From assembly GCA_015200025.1 (NCBI GenBank), contig CP054186.1:186001-250000 (forward strand): DNA of 64,000 nt. Reading direction: 5' to 3'. Below the pieces are notes generated by a model that had not been told where the DNA came from, did not search any database, and worked only from the letters and a program-made list of their open reading frames with translations. Positions 54,147 through 62,556 of this stretch are shown here, one piece after another. The DNA comes from Phycisphaeraceae bacterium. Lineage in GTDB: Bacteria; Planctomycetota; Phycisphaerae; Phycisphaerales; UBA1924. Within the stretch, counting starts at the first letter, position 1, and every line of letters begins with the position of its first letter. The translations under genes were made by a program, and so were the position numbers.

Positions 54147-54267
54147 GACTCGCTCCTTGCGTTCCCTTCCCCTCATCGCAGAAAGAACCCGCCACACAAC
54201 ACCTGCGCCGAAGCGCTCGCCCCGCCCCAAGATACCCACCCACCCCCTCGCCACCAACCACGATCTC

Positions 54268-55179
54268 ATGTACGCTCTTCCCGTGCCCAAACCCATGGGA
54301 ATCCCCGGCCTCGCACGCTCCGCCACCGCCCGAGGCCTCCTCTGGACCTCCCCCTTCATCCTCGGGTTCATCCTCTTCACCCTCCTCCCCGCCGCCCTGA
54401 GCCTCCGCTACAGCCTCACCGACTACAACCTCCTCGCCCCGCCCGTCCCCATCGGGCTCGACAACTTCCGCGAGCTGATCGCCGACCCCCTCGTCGCCAA
54501 GGCCCTCGCCAACACCGCCCTCTTCGCCTCCATCAACGTCGCCCTGGGCACCGTCCTCGCCCTGGGCGTGGCGCTCCTGGTCGAGCGCGGGCTGCCCGCC
54601 TCCTCATGCCTCCGCGTCGTCGTCTTCCTCCCCACCCTCATCCCCGTCGTCGCCGCCACCCTCGCCTGGATGTGGCTCTTAAACCCACGCACCGGGCTCC
54701 TCAACACCGCCCTGGCCTCCCTCGGGATCCGCGGGCCCGACTGGATCAACACCGCCCCATGGGCCATGGCCTCCGTCCTCATGGTCTCCCTCTGGAACGT
54801 CGGCGGCTCCGCCCTCATCTACGCCGCCGCCCTCCGCAACATCCCGCGCCACCTCCTCGACGCCGCCGACATCGACGGCGCCGGGCCCGCCCGACGCTTC
54901 TTCAGCGTCACCCTCCCCATGATCTCACCCGCCGTCCTCCTCAACCTCGTCATGGCCCTCATCTGGAGCCTCCAGGCCTTCGCCGTCCCACTCGTCATGA
55001 CCCGCGGCGGGCCCGACAACTCCACCCTCACCTACGCCCTCCTCGTCTACAACAACGCCTTCTCCTACGGCCGCATGGGCTACGCCTGCGCCCTGGCCTG
55101 GCTCCAGTTCCTCCTCACCGCCGCCCTCGTCGCCATCGCCCTCCTGATCGCCCGCAAGGCCGTCCACACCCGCGCCTGA
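54268..55179 (+). CDS. sugar ABC transporter permease, MalF/UgpA type
   Basis: A 303-residue inner-membrane permease with about six transmembrane helices. Its cytoplasmic ATPase-contact (EAA-like) loop reads LLDAADIDGAGPARRFFSVTLPMI, with the conserved G. Members import oligosaccharides or glycerol-phosphate in CUT1 systems. An alternative start is the ATG at 54295. It is followed 26 bp later by the partner permease. No solute-binding protein or ATPase gene lies alongside. The upstream frame to 53785 is antisense to the dockerin gene. Confidence 0.9.
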   Translation: MYALPVPKPMGIPGLARSATARGLLWTSPFILGFILFTLLPAALSLRYSLTDYNLLAPPVPIGLDNFRELIADPLVAKALANTALFASINVALGTVLALGVALLVERGLPASSCLRVVVFLPTLIPVVAATLAWMWLLNPRTGLLNTALASLGIRGPDWINTAPWAMASVLMVSLWNVGGSALIYAAALRNIPRHLLDAADIDGAGPARRFFSVTLPMISPAVLLNLVMALIWSLQAFAVPLVMTRGGPDNSTLTYALLVYNNAFSYGRMGYACALAWLQFLLTAALVAIALLIARKAVHTRA

Positions 55180-55205
55180 TCCACCTCGCCCTTCCTCCCT
55201 CCGCC

Positions 55206-56090
55206 ATGCCCACCGCACCGCCCAACCACGCCCCCCGCCGCCCGCCACGCCACGCGTCCCTCGGCGTCGCCCTCATCCTCGTCACGACCGCCGCCTTCGC
55301 CCTCCCGCTCGTGGCCATGCTCGCCGCCTCGGCGTTCTCCCAAGCGCAAGCCGACCGCCCCTTCTCCATCGCCCCGCTGCTCACCGACCCCGCGGGCGCC
55401 GCCGCCCAGGCCTCCCGCAACTACCGCGACGTGTGGACCTCCGACACCGCCGATTTCCCGCTCTACCTCAAGAACTCGTTGCTGGTCACCTCGCTCTCGG
55501 TCGTGGGCATGGTCCTCTCCAGCGCCGCCGTCGCCTTCGGGCTCACGCGCGTCCGCTGGCGCGGCGCCCGAGTCGTCTTCGCCCTCGTCCTGGCCTCGCT
55601 CATGATCCCCTTCACCGTCCTCATGGCCCCGCTCTACCTCGTCTACCGCGAGCTCGGCTGGATCGGGACGTTCCTCCCCCTCTGGGCCCCCGCCTGGCTC
55701 GGCGGCGCCTTCAGCATCTTCCTCCTCCGCCAGTTCTTCCTGACCATCCCCCGCGAGATCGACGAGGCCGCCCGACTCGACGGGTGCTCCGAGCCCGCCC
55801 TCTTCCTCCGCGTGATCCTCCCCGCCGCCGCGCCCGCCCTCGCCCTCGTCGCGATCCTCCAGTTCGTCGCCTCGTGGAACGACTTCCTCCAGCCCCTCCT
55901 GGTCCTCAATCACCCCGAGCAGTACACCGTCGCCCTCGGGCTCCAGATGTACCAGTCCCAGCACGGCGGCACGCCCTGGAACCTCGTGATGGCCGCCACC
56001 ACCCTCGCCGTCCTCCCCGTCCTCGCCGTCTACTTCATCGCCTCGCGCCGGATCACCGACGCCGCCGCCGCCTCGGGCATCACCGAGTAA
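55206..56090 (+). CDS. sugar ABC transporter permease, MalG/UgpE type
   Basis: The second permease of a CUT1 carbohydrate importer, 294 residues, with an extracytoplasmic loop (about 40-80) and the EAA-type motif EIDEAARLDGCSEPALFLRVILPAAAP. It forms an operon with the gene at 54268. Its stop overlaps the 3' end of the convergent GH2 gene by 11 bp. Together with the GH2 enzyme and OprB porin the pair suggests uptake of beta-mannoside or related oligosaccharides; substrate not proven. Confidence 0.92.
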   Translation: MPTAPPNHAPRRPPRHASLGVALILVTTAAFALPLVAMLAASAFSQAQADRPFSIAPLLTDPAGAAAQASRNYRDVWTSDTADFPLYLKNSLLVTSLSVVGMVLSSAAVAFGLTRVRWRGARVVFALVLASLMIPFTVLMAPLYLVYRELGWIGTFLPLWAPAWLGGAFSIFLLRQFFLTIPREIDEAARLDGCSEPALFLRVILPAAAPALALVAILQFVASWNDFLQPLLVLNHPEQYTVALGLQMYQSQHGGTPWNLVMAATTLAVLPVLAVYFIASRRITDAAAASGITE

Positions 56091-57972
56091 CACGCACCCA
56101 CGCCACCGACCACGCCCCCGCCTCGAACGCCACCGCCCCCACACCTTCCACGTCGTGCGTCGAACGCCACACCTCGCCCGTGTCGTTGACCGCCACCACC
56201 CAGCCCGCACCGTCCCGCGGCACCACCGCCGACACCCGCGGCGCCATCGCCCGCGCCACCGCCCGATACGCCGGCTTCTCCCGACCCGCCGCGTCGATCA
56301 ACGACCACGAGAACCCCGCCCACGGCTCGTTCAACTGCCACACCAACGCCCCACCGCACCGATCCCCGTTCGCGCGCAACCACACCACCGCCGACTCCAG
56401 CCACGACGCCTGCATCCCCTGCGCCTTCGCGTGCCACGCCGCAAAGTCCCCCGGCGGCGCCGCGCCGGGGTACGCCCTCCCCATCATCTCCCCGTACCAC
56501 CGATCCATTCCCCCCGGCCCGCGCTGCCTCGCTTCCAACGCCGCCGGCACCACCCCGCCCCACCCGGGCCCTCCACCACCGGGCCCAGAGCCCAGCAGCC
56601 CCGCCTCGCGCAACGTCTCCTCGCACGACGGGCTCTGCACCCCGAACTCCGAGCAGAACGCCGGCACCTGCGATCGGAACTCGTCCCCGAAAAGGTCCCA
56701 CGTGTGACGATCGCCCGATCCCGCCGCGTTCGCGTCGCCCCCGCGCGGATCCATCCCCGGCGTCCACGGGCTGTCAGGCACGTACGCCACCCCGTCGCCC
56801 AGCTCCGCCACCACCCGCGGCAGCAGATCATGCCAATACCACAACCCGCGCCCCGCCTCACGCCCATCGACCTCCGGCACACGCCCCTTGAACCCCCACG
56901 ACGCGTACGCCCAGTGGTTCTCGTTCCCGCCGCACCACAGCACCACGCACGGGTGCCGGGAGAGCCGCGCCACCTGGTACCTCGCCTCGGCCTCCACCAG
57001 CGCCCGCGTCGCCGCGTCCTCCGGGTAGCACGCGCACGCGAACATGAAGTCCTGCCACACCCACAGCCCCAGCTCGTCGCACGCGTCGTAGAACGCCTCC
57101 GACTCGTACCGACCGCCCCCCCACACGCGCACCACCTCCGCCCCCATCGCACGCGCCTGCTCCAGCCGACGCCGGACCCTCGCCCCCCCCGCCGCCCCCG
57201 CCCGATCCCTCGGCCACAACCCCTCGGGCACCCAGTTCACCCCCCGCGCGAACCGCGCCCGCCCGTCCACGATCAGCCGGTACCGCTCGGGATCAAACCT
57301 CGCCCTCCTCGACACGCCCACCCCGCGCGACGCCATCGCCCGATCGATCATCCCCTCACCGCCCACGACCACCCACGCCCCGCCCGAGATCCCGCACGTC
57401 CCCACCCGCGGCGCAAAGTCCCACCCCAGCGACACCGCGCTCTTCCTCATCATGTTGTACGGCAGCCACCCCTGCGCATCCCCGTTGTGCGGGTACGCCC
57501 CGAGCCGCGCTCGCTCAGCCTCCACGTACCGCGCCGGCCCCACGAACGACACCCGCACCACGTTCTCCCCCGCCCGCAGCACCCCCGCCAGCGGGAACCG
57601 CCACGGCACAAACTCGCTCGCCGACCGCCCCACCACCACGCCGTTGACCGACACCTCCGCCGCCGTGTCCAGGCACTCGAACTCGATCCACGCGTCGCCC
57701 CGCCCCGCCCACGACGCCGGCGCCGTGAACACCGCCTCGTACACCCAATCCGTCCGCGAGACCCACGCGCACGCCACCTCGTTCATCCCCGCCGACGGAT
57801 CGGCGATCGCCCCCGCGTCGATCAGGTCCGTGTGGACGCACCCGCCCACGCCCGGCACGAGCCCCGCAGGCACACCGCGAGTGACCGCCGCCAGCGACGC
57901 CGCGGGGACCCCGCCAAGGTCGCCCGACGCGCGCACCGACCACGAACACCTCAGAAGGTCGAGCCGCTCCAT
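56080..57972 (-). CDS. GH2 beta-mannosidase-like glycosidase, short form
   Basis: A 630-residue retaining glycosidase. An N-terminal jelly-roll (FECLDTAAEVSVNGVVVG) is followed almost at once by the TIM barrel (RFARGVNWVPEG), with acid/base Glu in WCGGNENHWA and nucleophile Glu in FCSEFGVQS. GH2 mannosidases are usually about 800-900 residues. The Ig-like domain between jelly-roll and barrel is nearly missing (around residues 200-212) and the C-terminal domains are reduced, yet both catalytic residues are present. No signal peptide, so it acts on imported oligosaccharides. ATG at 57972 preferred over a GTG at 57990. The adjacent permeases and porin fit a catabolic cluster. Confidence 0.88.
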   Translation of the reverse strand: MERLDLLRCSWSVRASGDLGGVPAASLAAVTRGVPAGLVPGVGGCVHTDLIDAGAIADPSAGMNEVACAWVSRTDWVYEAVFTAPASWAGRGDAWIEFECLDTAAEVSVNGVVVGRSASEFVPWRFPLAGVLRAGENVVRVSFVGPARYVEAERARLGAYPHNGDAQGWLPYNMMRKSAVSLGWDFAPRVGTCGISGGAWVVVGGEGMIDRAMASRGVGVSRRARFDPERYRLIVDGRARFARGVNWVPEGLWPRDRAGAAGGARVRRRLEQARAMGAEVVRVWGGGRYESEAFYDACDELGLWVWQDFMFACACYPEDAATRALVEAEARYQVARLSRHPCVVLWCGGNENHWAYASWGFKGRVPEVDGREAGRGLWYWHDLLPRVVAELGDGVAYVPDSPWTPGMDPRGGDANAAGSGDRHTWDLFGDEFRSQVPAFCSEFGVQSPSCEETLREAGLLGSGPGGGGPGWGGVVPAALEARQRGPGGMDRWYGEMMGRAYPGAAPPGDFAAWHAKAQGMQASWLESAVVWLRANGDRCGGALVWQLNEPWAGFSWSLIDAAGREKPAYRAVARAMAPRVSAVVPRDGAGWVVAVNDTGEVWRSTHDVEGVGAVAFEAGAWSVAWVRVTR

Positions 57973-58018
57973 CCCCTCAGTGTTGCACACCCGACGACCC
58001 CGGGCCCAGCCGATCGTC

Positions 58019-59377
58019 TCAGAAGTCGAACCGGACCTGCAAAGAGCCCACCCACGCGTCCTCGATCGTCTTCCGACCCGACGGGTTCACGATGTACTGA
58101 ACGTCCGGCCTCACCGAGATGAACTTGTTCACCCGGATGTTGTAATAGACCTCGAACGCCGTCTCGTTGGTCTCCGCACCCACCACCGGGTCGTCGGTCA
58201 CGTCCACGAAACTCGCGAAAAAGCCCACCGAATCGTCCGGCCTCCACGACCCGATCCCCCGCAGCACCAGCCCGCCGCCGATCGTCTGGTGCGCCACCGA
58301 CAGGTCCTTGTCCGCCCACCCGTACTGCGCGAACGCGTACAACCCGCGCACCCGGTCCTCGCCCTCGTCCCCCGCCCGGCACAACTGCTGCTCCGCCAGC
58401 GCGTACCACCCCTCCGTGCCCTTCTCCGTATCCAGATCAAACCGCGTGAAATCCCCCGTGTGGTGCCACACACCCGCCGCCACGCGGCCCTCGCCCATCG
58501 AGCCGATCTCCCACCCCACCCCCGCCTCCCCGATCCAGAACCACGACGACGACCTCGAATCCGAGAAGAAATCCGCCGGCCCGCGCCCGCCCGTCCGGAT
58601 CCCGTCCTGCGTCGCCCCGTCGAAGAACCCGCCCCCCACGTACACCCGCTCCAGCGGGTACACGAACAGCAGCACGCCCACCGCCTGGAACGGGATCGTC
58701 GGCATCGGCAGCACCGTCACCGGGTACGCCGCCCCGTTGTTGAGAAACTCCAACCCCGCGAACGCGAACGCGAACTCCTCGTTCGCGTCCATCTTCCCCA
58801 GCTTGAGCCTCACCACGTCGTCGAACAACTTCTGCTGGAACCACAGCTGCCCCACCTCGTCGATGTTCTTCGAGTTGTCAATATTGCTGTCCGTCTGGAT
58901 CGCACCCGTGTCGTTCAGCTCGTTCCGGTCGTCGCTGCTGTTGAAGTCCGCGAAGACCTCGGCCCCCTCCCACCCGAACAACTTCTCGAAGTCCGCCCGG
59001 ATGTTCACGTTCCACTGGTGCCGCGTCGTCGCCCGCTCGCGCACACCCCCGCTCCAGATCCCCGACCAGTTGAACGTCAGCGACCCGTTGATGATCAGGC
59101 CCCGCTCCTCCAGGTCGCTCCTCGCGCCCCACCAGTGCCCCGTCCCGTGCTCCCCGCCCCACCACCGCGACACCCACGACCCCTCCTCCGGGTCCCCGTG
59201 CGGCCCGGGCTCCCGCTTCACACGGTCGCGGTCCCCCAGCACACGCCCCGGCACGTCCGCCGAACCCGGGTCGAACTCGGCCTCGAACGCCGACGCCACG
59301 TCCACCGCGTCCTGCGCCACGGCCGCCGCCGGAAGCCCCGCAACCCCCACCACCGCCGCGATCGTCCTCGTCTTCAT
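58019..59377 (-). CDS. OprB-family carbohydrate-selective porin
   Basis: A 452-residue outer-membrane beta-barrel. Signal peptide about 1-21 (ends AAAVAQ). Then GLIINGSLTFNWSGIWSGG, alternating aromatic strands throughout, and a C-terminal strand ending SLQVRFDF with the terminal Phe recognised by the Bam machinery. OprB-type porins admit glucose and other sugars, which fits the neighbouring GH2 enzyme and ABC permeases. It indicates a true outer membrane. It sits 46 bp upstream of the GH2 start on the same strand and probably heads that operon. Confidence 0.88.
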   Translation of the reverse strand: MKTRTIAAVVGVAGLPAAAVAQDAVDVASAFEAEFDPGSADVPGRVLGDRDRVKREPGPHGDPEEGSWVSRWWGGEHGTGHWWGARSDLEERGLIINGSLTFNWSGIWSGGVRERATTRHQWNVNIRADFEKLFGWEGAEVFADFNSSDDRNELNDTGAIQTDSNIDNSKNIDEVGQLWFQQKLFDDVVRLKLGKMDANEEFAFAFAGLEFLNNGAAYPVTVLPMPTIPFQAVGVLLFVYPLERVYVGGGFFDGATQDGIRTGGRGPADFFSDSRSSSWFWIGEAGVGWEIGSMGEGRVAAGVWHHTGDFTRFDLDTEKGTEGWYALAEQQLCRAGDEGEDRVRGLYAFAQYGWADKDLSVAHQTIGGGLVLRGIGSWRPDDSVGFFASFVDVTDDPVVGAETNETAFEVYYNIRVNKFISVRPDVQYIVNPSGRKTIEDAWVGSLQVRFDF

Positions 59378-59572
59378 GGGCGTCTACTTCGTCCACCCGC
59401 CCCGCCGCCCCCACAACATTCGCCATCTTCACACACCCAACCGTGCTCCGATTCTCACATAACCCGAACACGCACAGCCCCAGCCCCGCCCCGGCGTACA
59501 TTTGGCCGCGGCCATCGCCCGCCGGCCCCAACCCCACCCCGCCCGACCCGACCCATGAACCCGGAGCCCCGC

Positions 59573-60481
59573 ATGACCCGATCCGTCCGGGCCTCGCTCG
59601 TCCAGGCCTCGTTCCCCGAACTCTGCCCCGACCCCTCGCTCCCGCCGGCCCGCCTCAAGTCGCGCCTGATCGACGCCCACGTCGGCCTCGTCCAGCAGGC
59701 CGCCGCCGCCGGCGCCAACCTCGTCTGCCTCCAGGAACTTTTCTACGCCCCCTACTTCCCCGCCGAGCAGAACACCCGCTGGCTCGAACTCGCCGAGCCC
59801 GTCGGCACGCCCGACTCGCCCGACGCCGCCCGCGGGCCCACCCTCCGCCTCATGCAGGACCTCGCCACAAAGCTCGGCGTCGTCCTGATCGTCCCCATCG
59901 CCGAGGAAGCCATGACCGGCGTGATCTACAACGCCGCCGCCGTCCTCGCCCCCGACGGCCGACTCCTAGGCACCTACCGCAAGCACCACCTCCCCCACTG
60001 CCACCCGGGCTTCTGGGAGAAGTTCTACTTCAAGCCCGGCACCGGCGGGTACCCCGTCTTCGACACCCCCTTCGGACGTGTCGGCGTCTACATCTGCTAC
60101 GACCGACACTTCCCCGAGGGCGCCCGCGCCCTGGGGCTCGGCGGCGCCGAGATCGTCTTCAACCCCTCCGCGACCGTCGCCGGCCTGAGCGAGTACCTCT
60201 GGTCCATCGAGCAGCCCGCCCACGCCGTCGCCAACCAGTATTTCGTCGGCGCCATCAACCGCGCGGGCGCCGAGGCCCCGTGGAACATCGGCGAGTTCTA
60301 CGGCTCGTCATACTTCTGCGACCCCCGCGGGCAGACCCTCGCCAAGGCCCCACGCTCGGGCACCCACGTCCTCACCGCCGACCTCGACCTCGGCATGATC
60401 CGATCGGTCCGCGAGGTCTGGCAGTTCTACCGCGATCGCCGGCCCGAGACCTACGGCAGCCTCACGGGCGAGCGCCCCTGA
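59573..60481 (+). CDS. beta-ureidopropionase-like carbon-nitrogen hydrolase
   Basis: A 302-residue nitrilase-superfamily amidase with the catalytic triad Glu55 (LQELF), Lys137 (YRKHHLP) and Cys175 (YICYDRHFPE). The block FNPSATVAGLSEYLWSIEQPA, with AINRAG and FYGSSYF, is characteristic of N-carbamoyl-beta-alanine amidohydrolases of reductive pyrimidine catabolism; N-carbamoylputrescine amidase is the alternative. The ATG at 59573 has GGAG seven bases upstream; another at 59555 would add six residues. The other pyrimidine-breakdown genes are not in the window. A cupin gene follows 54 bp later. Confidence 0.85.
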   Translation: MTRSVRASLVQASFPELCPDPSLPPARLKSRLIDAHVGLVQQAAAAGANLVCLQELFYAPYFPAEQNTRWLELAEPVGTPDSPDAARGPTLRLMQDLATKLGVVLIVPIAEEAMTGVIYNAAAVLAPDGRLLGTYRKHHLPHCHPGFWEKFYFKPGTGGYPVFDTPFGRVGVYICYDRHFPEGARALGLGGAEIVFNPSATVAGLSEYLWSIEQPAHAVANQYFVGAINRAGAEAPWNIGEFYGSSYFCDPRGQTLAKAPRSGTHVLTADLDLGMIRSVREVWQFYRDRRPETYGSLTGERP

Positions 60482-60535
60482 TCCATCGCCGAGCCGCTCG
60501 GCGGATGAGTCACGGATCAGGACCCGGAGGACCAC

Positions 60536-61015
60536 ATGAACGAACCGCCCACCGCCGCCGCGAACCGCTCCTACGCCCTCGCCCCGGGCGAGGGCGAGCA
60601 CCTCGACGTGGTCGGGAGCACCGTCCGCGTCCTCGCCGGGAGCCGTGAATCCCGAGGGGGCGTCTTCCTCTTCGAACTCACCGCGCCGCCCGACAATGGG
60701 CCGCCCCTGCACACCCACCGCGACGAGGACGAACTGTTCTTCCTGATCGAAGGGCTCGCCCGCTTCGTGGTCGACGGCACCGAGTTCACCCTCGGCCCCG
60801 GGGGCTTCGCGTACGCCGCCCGGGGCTCCGTCCACACCTGGAAAGCGATCGGCCCTTCGCACGCCCGGATCCTGATCCTCTGCACGCCCGCCGCCGGGCT
60901 CGAACACGCGTTCCGAGAGACCGACGCGTTGACCCGCGCGGGCCAGGCCTCGCCCCACAGGCTGACCAGCGTTTTCGAGAGCCGGGGCGTCCCGCTCGTG
61001 GGGCCTCCCCTGTGA
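60536..61015 (+). CDS. cupin-domain protein
   Basis: A 159-residue single-domain cupin. Motif 1 is seen in PLHTHRDEDELFFLIEG and motif 2 in FAYAARGSVHTW, giving a His/His/Glu/His metal site. Such proteins include small metal-dependent oxygenases, isomerases and sugar epimerases, and the exact reaction is not inferable. The ATG follows GGAGG. It is probably co-transcribed with the amidohydrolase 54 bp upstream and convergent with the hydrolase that ends at 61065. Confidence 0.82.
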   Translation: MNEPPTAAANRSYALAPGEGEHLDVVGSTVRVLAGSRESRGGVFLFELTAPPDNGPPLHTHRDEDELFFLIEGLARFVVDGTEFTLGPGGFAYAARGSVHTWKAIGPSHARILILCTPAAGLEHAFRETDALTRAGQASPHRLTSVFESRGVPLVGPPL

Positions 61016-61064
61016 GCTTTCGGCGCGCCGCCCGCGTGCGCACCCAGGCCCCGGCTCCCGGGGC

Positions 61065-62156
61065 TCACGACAAGAGGTCGGCGATCTCGACCTTCGTCCG
61101 ATCGTCCCAGAGCACCTCGGCGTGGTTGACGTGCATCGTCCGGTGGAGCGAGAACGGGAGTTTCGACCGCTCGTTGGACACCAGCAGGTCACCCCGGCCG
61201 TGACGGAGCTCATCGCACGGCGCGGGGATCGTCTCCGCCAGCGGCGAGATCATCGGCCACTGCACCGCGAAGCTCCGGTGGTTGAACGACTTGAGGTGCA
61301 TCCGGCGCGGCACGTAACTGTCCGGCGTGTACACGTGCTGCCAGATCCGCGTCACCGTCGTGCTCGTCCCGCCGAACGTCACGTACCTCACCCCGGGCAG
61401 CGGGGCCTCCCCGTGCGCCAGCCGCTGAAGGAACTGGCTCCCCACCTGAAGGTCCTTCCTCGAATCGTTCGACAGCCAATCCGCGAACGGCTTGAGGATC
61501 GAGCGGATGAGGCTGGTCAGCGAGGAAACCGTCGACAGCCCGGACACCAGCACCTCGATCGGGACCCCGGCCGCCACGCTCAGGTTCGCCAGTTGGCTCC
61601 CCTGGTGGGGCGAGATCAGCGTGATCACACGCGAGATCCGCCGCGTCAGATCGGTCCCCCCGTTGTCCTTGAGAAACGCGCGGACCACCAGGCCCCCGCG
61701 GCTGTGCGCCAAGAGCGCGATCGGGCGCGGCGACGCCGGCCCGCCCGTCGCCTGCACCACCGCGCCCACCAACGCCTCGAGCTCCAACGCGCTCTGCTGG
61801 ATGGACACCCGATCGCTCTGGTGCTGCGTGTACACCACCGTCGGGAACCCTCGCTGCTTCAAGTACGGCTGGATCCCGACCACCGACTTTCTCCGGTCGG
61901 CCATCGGCAACACCGGAGGAAATGTCATCGGGAGCGGCGGCCCGAGGTGCCAGCCGTGGTTCTGCACCGCCGGCCCGGGCCCCTCGTAATCGAAGTTGAT
62001 TTTATGGTATCCAGGCTGAATCCAGTCACCGAGATTCCCACCCTGACCGTGGACCATCACCACGATCGGCTTGTTCCGGTCCTTCGTGTCTTCGAAAGAG
62101 GCCCTGCCGATCCTCGCCTTGCCTTGATGCGAAAACGTGTATCGGATGTCCGTCAT
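61065..62156 (-). CDS. alpha/beta-hydrolase, lipase-like
   Basis: A 363-residue hydrolase. The oxyanion segment VVMVHGQGGNLGDW and the nucleophile elbow LLAHSRGGLVVR (AHSRG, Ser nucleophile) are clear; a late His in HRTMHVNHAEVLW is a candidate catalytic His. No signal peptide from the preferred ATG at 62156 (MTDIRYTFSHQGKAR; GAGGG upstream), so it is probably cytoplasmic unless exported otherwise. PGAP1/lipase-like enzymes cleave acyl esters; the substrate is unknown. The frame continuing to 62285 is not supported. Confidence 0.8.
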   Translation of the reverse strand: MTDIRYTFSHQGKARIGRASFEDTKDRNKPIVVMVHGQGGNLGDWIQPGYHKINFDYEGPGPAVQNHGWHLGPPLPMTFPPVLPMADRRKSVVGIQPYLKQRGFPTVVYTQHQSDRVSIQQSALELEALVGAVVQATGGPASPRPIALLAHSRGGLVVRAFLKDNGGTDLTRRISRVITLISPHQGSQLANLSVAAGVPIEVLVSGLSTVSSLTSLIRSILKPFADWLSNDSRKDLQVGSQFLQRLAHGEAPLPGVRYVTFGGTSTTVTRIWQHVYTPDSYVPRRMHLKSFNHRSFAVQWPMISPLAETIPAPCDELRHGRGDLLVSNERSKLPFSLHRTMHVNHAEVLWDDRTKVEIADLLS

Positions 62157-62556
62157 TTGATACCCTCGCGTATGCGTCGCCCCGCTGACGCCTGACCACG
62201 CCAGGCCGTAGCGCCGACGACTGTGCTCATGGCGAGGGAAACCCGGGGAAGCCCCGAACCTTGACCGGTCCGAACATAAAATCACAAAATCGACAACCGC
62301 CGCCGCTCCATCACGGCATAGGTACTTGTCATTCCAATGCTTACGATCGACCGTGAGTTCCGCCGCCGTGGGCGAGCCTCGTGCCGCCCGCGTGCGCGCC
62401 GAATGCGAGACGCGCCACGATCCGTCCTGCCGCGTTCCTCAGGGTCGGGCATACTTCCGGGCCTCCCCCGGCGCGGGCCCGCCAGCGGGGCCGTAAAGCC
62501 CACCGTGAAGAATTCCACCCGCCGCGCGCACGGACCCGGCGCGCCGGAGCGTCCCG
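62157..62556. other. intergenic region without recognised gene
   Basis: About 400 bases upstream of the hydrolase and downstream of the ABC-2 permease gene. Frames on both strands give only Arg/Pro-rich shadows. Around 62270-62350 the DNA is relatively AT-rich (AAAATCACAAAATCG), which fits a promoter for the leftward hydrolase. No RNA gene or repeat recognised. Confidence 0.4.

Noticed and set aside
62157..62556. Small ORFs in the spacer before the ABC-2 genes
   Set aside because: They are Arg/Pro-rich in all frames and lack ribosome-binding sites.
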